From assembly GCF_026151205.1 (NCBI RefSeq), contig NC_087081.1, positions 15,042,340 to 15,102,339 of the forward strand: a stretch of DNA of 60,000 bases, read 5' to 3'. A program made the position numbers and the translations under genes. This stretch comes from Bolinopsis microptera. Lineage: Eukaryota > Ctenophora > Tentaculata > Lobata > Bolinopsidae. This document shows, piece after piece, positions 35,786-47,700 of this stretch (position 1 is its first letter; each line of letters begins with the position of its first letter). The notes beneath the pieces are model-generated. The model made no database searches and was not told the origin of the DNA. It worked only from the letters and a program-made list of their open reading frames with translations.

Positions 35786-38700
35786 GTTCAGTTTCTACGG
35801 AAGATTCGCTGTGCGACCAGGATGAAGGTTGCCATGGTAACAACCTGACACACGATGCTGTCGTCAAGGAGGAAGCAAGGGAATGGAAGGTAAGACATTT
35901 GAGTATTTGCTGATTATAAAAAGGCCTGATTAGAAAAAGAAAAAGGCCTCTTCAAGATGTCAATCTGTCAAACTATCGAAGTTAATATATTAATAATTAA
36001 ATTAATATTAACTTGGATAATTTGACAAATTGACATCTTGAAACTTGATTATACTCCGAACCTGTTCAACTTTTTTTAAACAAGAATTTTGCTTGGAATA
36101 AGTCAAAATTCAAATGCATTGTTTAAAATCATTTTATCATTAGTTAATGATGTAACACCACACAGGAGTCCCATACCGTCCAAAGATCTCCAAATTTCCC
36201 TATTTCTCCTGTCACTCCAGTTGCTATGGTTACCCCTGTTACCATGGTAACGCCCATTTCAACCAGCACACCTTACTCGTAAGTATTCAAAATAAACCTT
36301 CTCCTAATTTATGATCAATCCCCTGATAATTCGAATTATCATCGAAAATGAAGTAATAAGAGAGAAGCTGTGTTTAAAATAACGTATACTCTTCAACTAG
36401 GGAAAGAAGCAGCTTCAATCATTTTAGATTGACGGACTCTGGATTGGTTTCCATGGAAACACGTCATGACAAGTCCCCAGATATTGCTAAAGAATTTGAG
36501 GTAATTTTCTGATTTCTTTTGTCCAGCTAATACCAAATTGTTTAAACCTTTGTTTACAATTCTTTGCCTGTCAAAACGTCGATCGATCACACCTTGTAGT
36601 TAAGAAACATGACGAACAATAAAAATAGTCGTATGATTCTGTGATTACATAATTATGTGATTAATCAATTAACAATCTCCCAGGAGTTGAGATGTAGAAA
36701 CTGCTACAAAACATACGCCACCCCGCTGTCCCTATCCCAACATCACTGTTACAAGTTCAAGTGCGCTCAGTGTGGATACAGGTGACTTATCATTATAATT
36801 ATATATGAATATTTGTGGGATTTTTAGATTAAACACTCATGCTGAGTGTAAGTTTTATCTTAAAAGTGGTGTTGTTAAACTTCAATTTATTATCATTATA
36901 AGTCCGTACCATGGCGATGTTTTATATCATTGAATTTGTTTACCTAATTTGCACGTGGGCGGTCGTGCGAAACTGAGCAGAAATAAAATTTCGAATTTTA
37001 AGTTAGTTTATCACAAGGATATATCAACTTACCAACATTTGTTTTGAGTTAAATTTCCAGTGATCTCATGGGAATATTTTATAATTATTTAACAAAACTA
37101 TATAAACTATATAATAGTCATCCGTTATCTTAACAAAACTGACTGTAAAACCTGTTTTCAGGAGCGTATCAGAGGAGACTATGTATGAACATGTCACCTC
37201 ACAGCATCAGGATGAAGTGTACAAGTGTGGTATCTGTGATAAAGGTTAGTCTTACCGCCCTGTTGTTATAATGTTGTTATAATTTTGGTATTTTGTAAGT
37301 CACTTAGAAATAATGTCAACCGGATTGGTTTCTTATTGGAGTCGATCCTGTTTAATTTATCTGTGGCCTCCTGTTTAATGTGGGAGCGAGTACGTGTCTG
37401 CAGCCTGAATTTGGTGTAAAGTCATGAATATGTTTTAATTTTCTTAATAACTTTTCCTTGAATTCGTACTTATCAGTTAAACATGTAATGGTGTAACTTA
37501 AAACGTACTTCCTTATGGAAAAGTGGACAAAAGTCAAAAGTACCATGCACCTCAGCACCTGCCACCTGTAATCAACTTTTTAACAATCGCCATTGCTCAT
37601 CTCCTACATTTCACAGCCACGTATTCAACTTAACTTCTCTCCGAAAAACAGTACTCCTTTTTTGAGGATGCGAGGGCTTATAATTAGCTCTCCCAGAGGA
37701 CCTTTAGTATCTAAGTTTGGCTTTAAGAGGCAATTCCATGAACAGTAACCATCAGAGAAGTAGGCGCATTCTGTAAATTCCATCTGAATATACGGGCAGT
37801 AAATCGGATTTTATAGAGGGGTTAAATACCACATGTATTCTGTAATGTCGTTTATTAATCAGGACTACACCTTGCTCTAACTAAACAACTCAATTGTAGT
37901 GCACTACATAGTGCATATATTATAGTGCACATATAGTGCTGTGTCGTCACGCAACCACACAGTGAGTCTATCTGTAGTTGTCAGGGTCAACTTTCTGGGT
38001 CAATATTTGGTGGAGTTTTCCATGGAATTAGATTACGTGACTTGAAGATTGAATTGTGGTGCGTATGGTCACGGTTAGCTGCATTTTGAATACAAATCAG
38101 AAACTGTAGGTTGAGCTGTTATGCCCAATAAACTAATAAACAAAAGAGTACAAAAAAAAATACATAATTTCCCACTTTTGATGTGGCCAAATTTCTTGAA
38201 TCTTTTGTTAATGAGCTCCACTCTGTTAGGATTAATATAGATTATTATTGTTAGGTACAATTATAACTGATTGTGATATAAAAACTGAAACGCACAAATT
38301 TGCAAATACTGATTGATTCATACAAAGTTTTATACTACAAAGGTATATTGTAAATCTGATCATTGCAAACATTTTGCCCTCCCTGTAAAGCTCCATATTA
38401 AGCTTCCCCAATTTACAACCGTTTCCAGAAAGTATGCGCCACCTCCCCACCCTTACCCACGTCAATTAAAACCCCAATCAAGTGATTGAATAAGTGATCA
38501 CGTGGCCGTGGGAACCTACCAAATCACTGATACTCACTTTTACACTTTATTCCTGAACAATCTCCTCATGTTAACAAGACGTGACCTTTTATACTCCCCA
38601 GTAAATCGTATCCCAGGGTGCTCTTGTAAAAATCACCACTTCCGTAAAAAGGATGCCTCTTTAAAATGGTTCCAGGGCTCCCCTGAGGGCGCCCTGGATT

Positions 38701-41700
38701 TGACCCAACTCCAGTGCTTCCAGCTCTACAATGTCACGTGACCAGCACACCACATGATTTGTCTGATGCAACTCTTGACAAGCACACCGAATTACCCAGT
38801 ATTACCATATTACCTTGGTAACATGCACCCTGCTGCCATTTTTACCTTAATTTGGGGGACCTGTAAATACTGGTCACTGATTGGCTGGGATTGTACAGGG
38901 CCTCTGCATTTCTCGTGCATATTGGTTAGTTACCATGGCAACCACTGGTCACCTGTTATTGGGTATTCTGTCTCATTGGACAGTTTCTTGTACAGGGCAA
39001 TTGTTTTTATAGCTAATAGCAACATTTGTGTGTCACGTGACAGCTGGGAATACACGTGACAGCTGGGAATGTCACGTGATGGGAGGTGTCCCAGAAGTGT
39101 GGAGCCTGCTGTTAAAGATGTTCCTGTCACGTGGACTTATTGTTCATCGCAGCTCATACTTTTCACTGTTGTGCGGGAATCGATAGGTCCCAGCATCAAC
39201 ATTGTCATGGCGCCTGCGCCCTGAATTCGATTTTCCATCACCATGTAACGAAGACTCATTTACTTCAAGTAACAAAACAGTCGAGCTAAAAATTGGTTAA
39301 TAATTAAAAAATCAGCCTTTAACCCAGTTCTGACAGAACCTGATTTCAGGTTTTGAAGGTTCGCTGTGTCTAGAGAGACACCTCAGCTCTGACCACGACA
39401 CCCCTTACAATTGTAACCAATGTGGACTGGTAGGTTACTCACAATCACTATTTATATACCTGACTAAGCATCTGTTAACTTGGCAATATGACAAGTTTTC
39501 CTTTGCAAAACGGTGTTAGAATCATCCAAAATCCCCTTTTATTATTCCTCCGCATAACTCTGACATTGTTCAGGTGTTTGTGAAGTTTGAAGAGTACAGG
39601 TCGCACTGTGCCGGACTCTGTTCCAATACTACTCGGTTGGAGTGTGGAGAATGTGGTAATTCCTTCTTGTCAGCTGACAAACTTCAGGTACTATTCAGTC
39701 ATTTTTTAGTGCTTATTTGGATTTGTTTGGAGAGGCGAATCATACACAATTTATAAGGCTCTTGAACCATCCAAATAAATCATCGTTAGCGCTGTCAGAT
39801 GAAATTATGTGATCACTGAAAATTACTCTTCTAATTCTCATTTTGTGTGTATATTTTGCACCTGCTGAAGCTAAAAGCAGTAAGCACCAATTTCATTTGA
39901 CAATATATCCTGTGATAATATAAACTATACTTTTATGAAAATTGTCTCAAAAATATATATCTTTGCTGGACGATTGTCTAGAGTATAATGAAGCAAGAAG
40001 GAACAAGCATTTATGATCCAATTTTTGCCGCGTGAGAGTAGGAAATTTACCATAAATACGAATATTAGGGCTCAGGGTATCAAAATAATGGAATTACTAT
40101 CGTGCATAATTTTAAATATCAACTTCTCGCTCTGTTTATGCTACTCTATTTGCTTTGTGGTACTCTATTTTCTTTCGGCATGTCACATCTTTATTAAATT
40201 TATGTAAAATCTATATCGTAGGTAATCTTGTTTTAGAGGGAGAAGTTAGGGCTAGGGGTACTCCGCACTTTTCGTGATGAAAATGTTTTAAAAAATGCCC
40301 ACCAACCCTTGGATCTAACGCATCCTGATTAACTTATTCATTGTTCGGTGCTTTTACTTATCTTTTAGTGTTTATCCCGCAGTGATCTTTCACTGTGCTG
40401 TGTTTCTCCACCTATAACGTAATTTTCCTAAATTCTTTAGACATGACCACTTCTCAAACCACTCTTTTATATTTAACCAATAATAGCACAGATTTAAACG
40501 ACCATGAGGCGTGGTCACTGTACAATGAACAGCAAACTAACTTCACTGAACTCTAGTTACCCAGTACCTCGTCTCACTGCACTTGATACCCTGTCCTGAT
40601 TGGTCAATCCTTGTCACGTGGCCTAACCCCAGCCCTCTGACCGGCCAGTTTAAATCTACTTGTTGTAGATTGGAAGTGAAATGCATGGTCCTGCGCTGAT
40701 GCGCATTTGACTGGGAATATTAAATTTAGTGTATTAAAGCTGGTTAGTGTCATTAGCTTATAACTAAATTAGTGATACTGGTATCGGACAAGGTGTGGTT
40801 ATACACAACACTTCATCTCACCACTGTACAGCTCCTCTTCTGGTTGGTTTACCTTGTTTGTCACATCACGTGACCTTGTTTGTCACATCACGTGATGTGG
40901 CAGGGCACAGGTCAGGGGTTTGGGTATGGGTTTTGTTGCACGTGTTACCTTGTTGCTTGGTAGCCATGCGGTCGCCATGGGAACCACTTCTTGGGTTGTC
41001 ACCATGGAACCACGTCTTATTGACCCCATAACACCACAGTTTATTTTCTCTCAATAAAACCAAATATTTTCAATAATTGTGTTTTCCTTACAAATGAATC
41101 ACATCCAGTTTTCCTAATATACGTCTCATCTTTTATCAATAAACCTGCATACATATAATATATTTTTCAATAAAACCACATATTGCAGTGCCTTCCAGAT
41201 AACCTAATCTCATATTGCCTCCATACCCAGCAAATTTCATCTCACACCTATTTTTGCATCGAGAGTCGTCTCAAAATACATGTTTCCAGTTATTACGAAA
41301 TGTTTCATCAGTAACGGATACTATTTATACTTGTTGTTCATCGCTTATTAAAAAGCTTTTCTTATACTTTAGGGTCACATCGACCACGCCTACATGCCTA
41401 TAAGAGTGTATCCTACATTTTTTCCCAGCTCTGTCTAAATTATTAATGTGTCTGCGAAAGCTTCGGACACCGTACAATAGGTACGTGATGATTTGAAGAG
41501 CTCTCAAAAAAGCCCGCAGATCAAGGGAGTGGACCCTGAATTATTAGGTTCCATTCGTCCCCTTTCTCCACCACCACCACCTCCAATCCTCCTATACCTG
41601 CCACTCTTGGTAACAAAAAGATAGAATCTATTAAAGTATTAATCAGTGTCCCCCTCTGCACGGGACTCCCTCTCTCTCCACAGTTATATCTAATGCTTGT

Positions 41701-44700
41701 TACATTCTAATTTGTTCGCTGATACCTGCTCTTTGTACCTGTACTCCCCCCAGAATATTGCCGCCCTGTAAAACTGGATCAGCGTCACGTGGGTTGCCTG
41801 GTAACGAGATGATTGGTTGAATATGATCACGTGGTATCGTGAGAAGATCTGATTGGACGAGGGAGCACTATCAAGCTAAATGTTGAACCCTAGGGGGTGA
41901 AATCCAGGTGCTCCAAATTAACATGTGAACCAGACTCCGTTAATGGATCCGACCTGCTCAGCCAATCAGGTGTCTTGTCTCAAGTCACGTGACGTTCAGC
42001 AACCAATTAGATTGCAGATCCAGGTTAGGGGATCAACAGATCGATCTCTTCGTCTAATAGACACTTGTTACCTGGCCACTCAGTTTTACCACGCGGCACT
42101 CCAGTCAGTCATTCTGCAGGTTCACTATTCCAGTAGCCTCCGGAGCCATTGCGTCTAAGTGTATCATCCCTTGAGGTGCACTCCAGTATCATGCATTTCA
42201 ATGGTAATCTTACTCCTTCCTGTTTTATTTTGTGGTGTCTTTTCAAAGGCACTGTCTGAGATACTTTCAATTGCTGATATCGACTTTTAAAGAATTTTCG
42301 GTGAAGGCTTTGATTGCGGTTTAATTCTCTCCGTACAAAGTTTATTTGATATCATATTTTGAAGGGGGCTCCTAACTTTATACATTTTGAATAATATAGT
42401 TTTTTGTTACTTTTGTGGCGCACTACTACTACCAAAGTATTCCATTGTTTGTTTTGAAGAAACGACGTATGTCCAGGTTTCATAAAGTCCAATTTTAATG
42501 ATATCAATACTCAAGAGTAATTTTGGATATCCATATATTCTAATCACTCGTGTGAATTCTTATCACATCATGGTGATTGCTGAATGGGTGATCTGTTCGA
42601 GATCTTGATAGCTGATACCCAATTATTGAAATGTTGATATGCCCATTACCCATTTTACTTACTAAGTGGGCCATGCTTATCCATCAAAACCCAATCAGAC
42701 TGTTTTGACAAGTGATTGACTGAGTGACCCTATCAAATTAGGATAAAGGTACCCAGCCGATCTGTACACGTCATCGTCAATAAGATTGTAACTCGTTTGT
42801 CTCTGCCATGCCCTTTATTTCTTTGAAAAGGGTCTCACCACTCACCAGTGAGTATAGGTTTGGCAAATTACTAAGGTCTTTCATAACGTGAAAATTGTAA
42901 GCTTTATTGCTGTGGTCGCCAGAATATATTCACTATTTGCTTGATCTCTTTGTTGAAAACGATATATAATTTGTACGTTCGTGATTTCAAGGGAAAATCC
43001 GAAACCTTGATGACCTATACTTTCAAAAATTGAAACTGTATTGAATCTAGGGTTTCGAATTGTGTGCCAGTCTATCATCGATCAAATAATTGACCCAATT
43101 GGTTTGTTGTCCCGAAAAATATTTTCAATCACAGCAGCAGTCTGGAATTCAGACCGCAAAGCCGAAAAGAGGTGCAGAACCTGCATTTGTGTTCCTCTAA
43201 GCTGTGTTTTATCAAAGGTGCACAATTCCCGTAAGCCAGGCCTAATTACCCGTCGCGCCATCTGTTTATTTTAAAGAGTACAAATTGGAGGAGGATCGAA
43301 GCTGAAATTGTTAGTGGGGGTCAGGGAGAAGGACGTGGGACCGCAGCGGCCCCCTTGTAGTCATGGTAACTTCCCCCGGTACGGATCTGTAACACCTGTA
43401 CAAGCAGGCCCTCCTATCATATCGGCTCACACATAGTACTCATCTCATCCAGGGGGCCGGGGGAGCGGGTATAACCTGGTACTTTTGGGCACTTTAGAGG
43501 ACTTGTCCCACACCCCCCATGCTCCTCTTATCCAGGTCTCACTCGCTACTCAGGTCGTCTAGTACGATTACCAAATTAACAGGGCATCATAGGCTGCAGT
43601 GCCTGGTGATCTCTGTCACAAAACACTAACTCACCCTCCAATCACAGCTCGTTTGCCCAGATCCTCGTCCTCTGATTGGCTGAGACCTGGGACTGTGTGA
43701 ATTGGTATAGCAGGTGCCAATTGGAGGTAGGTTATTTGATTAAAGGGGGGAGCTGGGAGAGAGTTTGGAGATTAGTGTAAAGATTACTAACACGGCGCAC
43801 TGCACATTACAGTGGAACTACAGTGGAACACAACCCGACACTACTTGCCACCAGATCCCATCTAACGTCATCCCGTTCACCTTCTCTCTCCCGGGGCTGT
43901 AGTTTGTAATGATACTTCTTATTTGTAAACAGTGAGGGAGGTGAGCGGGGTTATAGGTGAGAGGTCTGTGATGTCATGCTCTTTTCTTGGCTGTTCTTCA
44001 CGGCTTGGTGATATGATGATACTTGGTGTGTGTATTTGTCTGTGTTTAAATGCCCATTTCAAATCGAGTGATCTACCCGGATCACTTAAATGGGGCTTCT
44101 TGATTGTTCTTTTGTCTGGTCACTCTGGCACCATCCCTCTTACATTGCCTCCAAATGTTTTAGTGTGCATTTTCTAATTGTATCATTTTCACTTGTTGCT
44201 TATTCATGGCTCTGGGAGATAACACTTTTTACTTTTGGAAACCCTTTATTAGCCAGTACAGATTTGGCTCTCGACAACTTTAAACTGTAACCGCTGGTCC
44301 ACAAATCACATTATGCGATTACTAGATATGCAGTGATCACAGCACAAAGCACAAAACTCACACCTGCACCAAGGGAACCATTTCCAGTCCCATATGGTGA
44401 AATGTGTAGGATAAATGAGTAAGTGAAATTTGACTCTAACACGAAGCCCCAACGTTTGGTAATGTATTCGGTTGGCCCCACCCAAGTCCCAGCTTTTACT
44501 CGTGACTCTATATTATCATCTCCAAGATATTGGTTCACAAATATGATTTTTTCAATTATCTAGATCGGTTGTATTTTCGTCCAAGTTTAGCAGGTTTTGG
44601 TTGGGTTTTGATTGGGACTGTATTCGATTAGAAAGTATCGGTCGTGTTTAAAAAAATACCTGAGTTCCCAACCAACATTTAACTTATCTCAAGGTGTTTA

Positions 44701-47700
44701 CTGCATATCCCACTTCTTTCCTATCACGTGACCTACCCCTCATGGTATTGAAATTAATTTGTGTTTACCTAGGAGCTGCAGTCGGCTCTAAGTGCATATA
44801 TTGGTTGCATGACAAAAGCATTGGATGCCTGTTTTTCATTAACCCTCTCACAAGCATCAATAAATCAGGAGGGGATGGAGTAATGGGATGTTTGATGAAG
44901 GAGTAATGGGGGGTAGTGTAGTAAATGGGTGGGGAGGAGACTGCATTAGTGTGATCTGTAATTAGTTTACGTCACGTGATGTAAGACAAACTACCTTCTA
45001 ATCCATCATGTCCTGACTATTATCGAGCTCATCTGTTATATTAGGTAATGGGTTAAATGTTTCTCCCGTGCCTCAACCTCAGCCAGAGTGATAATCTGAC
45101 AATTTTCAAGGATGATGTGCATCATAGATTTCAGCAAAATACGAAACATTTCTGATCTTCAAAGACAGATTTGTGTCCCACGAAATTTTCTTTCCTTACA
45201 ATAATAAAACTATATATTTCCTCTACTAACACAGACTATCCAATAGGAACACATGACAGCTAAACATTTCGCAACATCCCACGTCTCCATGGCAACTCCC
45301 ATGACGTCACTGAACATGGGTAGTTTCCAGAGCAACCTGGATCTGACTCTCTCAACCCAAGCTCTCCTCCTAAAACACTCCTTTCTTCAGAAACTTGTGT
45401 CAGATTTACAGGTTAGATAATCTATTGTGGTAAAATATCGGTATAGTCAGATAAAAGTAATTGTATACAAGTATTCGCAAATGTATATATCATCCCTATT
45501 TTGCCATCGGACCTCATTGTTAATGAGTATGAATCGTATTTTCCAGCTCCAAAAAACAAACAAACTCTATTTAATCGTCAATCAAATTACTTGAAGATGT
45601 ATGATATCTTTACAAAGTCTTAAAGATGATATCAGATATCACTTTTACAATAATACTTCAATTTCCTCTGTCAAACACGAATCTAATCTTTTAACGAGAT
45701 AATATGATTTTAAGTATTGTGGTAATCAGACTCCACCCTTTGACTCGGTGACTGAGAGGAAGCAAGTTGGTCATGGACATCACATAGAATATTAATATAG
45801 CTGGACTCTCAAATATTGTGTAGAAGTTATCATTTCAATTATTTAATCCCTTCAGACTGGTTTGGAAAAGAGCAAGCAACTTCCTAAACCAACTCCTCGC
45901 TTCCCTGCAGCTGCTCGGGTAATTATATCATTATTACCTTGTTAGTTTCCTAATTATGTCACATTGCTATGATTAAGTGGATAGTTTACTATTTTTCCTC
46001 TTAATCAACTTATTCGTTTATAATAAACTTAGATTGTATCATAGTTTCTCCGGTTAAGTAACTTTGTTTATTTCAGTGCAACAATCTGCTCAACACATCT
46101 CCACTCTTCTGTCCGACAGCACTGAAACCGTTCGATCTGACCAAGTTCGGAGGTGTGACGTCACCTGACATCATTAAATACAGTCCTTTAACCTCCCCCG
46201 AGATTGCCAAATATGGTAAAAACATAACCTCACCAGACTTCGCCAAATATGGCAAAGAAATGACGTCACCGGATACCTCCAAATATGGAGAGAAGATGAC
46301 GGAGTCACTTCTCAGGTGCAACCAGTGCTCGGTTTCTTTCGAGACGTTTGGTGAGCTTCACTCCCACTTGCTCCTTCACTCGGTAGCTGTGACGACTGGA
46401 CTCGATCAGCACTCGATGAGCTACTGTAACGAGTGTGACTCTCATTTCAACAACAAGTTAGTAAAAAGTAAAATTAGGGTAAAATCATAATATACTTTGA
46501 AAACATTGATCTAAAATCTGGGGCGATTTGGAAATTTTGATAGGGTGATTGCAAATTATATTATTGCGGCTTTATTTTTTAAATCGCTCGAAATATTTTG
46601 TCAGTTGGCTTATGAAATTCTTTCTCTAACCCATGTGTTATTTCAGGTCCTTATTAGACGAACACATAAAGTCAGTCCACGAATCAGAGCGCCCTTACAA
46701 GTGCACTCATTGCGACAAAACATTCACACGGTGAGATATTGATACCATTCTTCAATATTATAATCTTAAGTACTTTATTAACGGGGGTTTAGTCCGGGAA
46801 AATGGCACTTAAGATTTGGTTTCTCCTGAATGTTGAGCTGTCCAATCTGTCAGAAGCAGCGGGGAGATGCCTTCTAACAAAACTGGACAATAGTATCTGT
46901 AATAGTGCCAGTCTCTATTATTTCCAGTCTATAGATCAACCAGAAGAGCGCCATCTACCATGATACTTCCACCTTCTCACTTCTCCTCGTCCATTCAATA
47001 TCGCGTTGTCATGGAAACCAATGCCAGACGGTGAGGATTTATTTTCTGCAGCTCACCTCCCGGTCCAATGTTCAGTCAGTCTCGCACTTCCTGAAATCAA
47101 TCTCCTTAATTCCCTCGGTGCAGTCTGCAGACATTGCTTTTTGGGGTAAAATCCGCTAATTTCTCCCACTTTCTTTCTACCAACCCCTGGTTCCTCTTAT
47201 CCCTCGCTCCCCCAGTGCAACGAAACAATTTGTCGCTGGCAGTGCGACCGACCCCGATCTCAGTTTGGGATGTCACGTGATTGGGAGTTGGCTTCTGATT
47301 GGCCGGAGTGAGATGAGGCTGGTCTGTGATAGGTGGATTTTACCATCCCAGCACTATCCCCTTTCGGAGCGCATATGTCAATTTAGCAGCTGTGAAATTC
47401 TAATTACATTTCGTCTAGGCATTTGTTTATCTTACCGTCCGCAATTCATTACCTGTAAGCACACTTCTCATTGGACCCCGGGAACCACGTGATCGGTGAA
47501 CTGGTCTGTGATTTGTTACCCAGCAACGCACGTGTAGCTCTGGTTGTAAACACGGTGATCTGCGGATCATACTCACTGTGTACCCAACACCACCAACCAA
47601 CCATCTTAATCACGTGATAAAAATAACCGCGTCTGATTGGCTCACCCGACTGAAATACTCTTCTCATCAGCACCGGTCTGGAAATTAGTGCTGGATGAAT

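Larger units (their letters stand above)
34289..47640. promoter_or_regulatory. Field of CACGTG, X-box-like and CTGATTGG motifs
   Basis: About two dozen CACGTG hexamers occur here (for example 34289, 34447, 34469, 34492 and six between 38498 and 39130), many as the fuller palindrome TCACGTGA. Strict matches to the RFX X-box, GTNRCC-N(0-3)-RGYAAC, are at 35828-35841, 36238-36251, 38929-38942, 41793-41805 and 47515-47527, with one more at 49149-49162. CTGATTGG (NF-Y type) is at 38877, 40596, 41849, 43672, 47295 and 47633. The motif matches are seen; any regulatory role is inferred. Confidence 0.5.

Noticed and set aside
38502-39059. Two plus-strand frames of 79 and 101 codons in a zinc-finger intron
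   Set aside because: No domain, no splice support, and they lie in the CACGTG-rich intron DNA.
46073-46321. Minus-strand frame with a repeated SGDV pattern
   Set aside because: Antisense of the TSPD..KYG repeat exon; the repeat itself makes the pattern.
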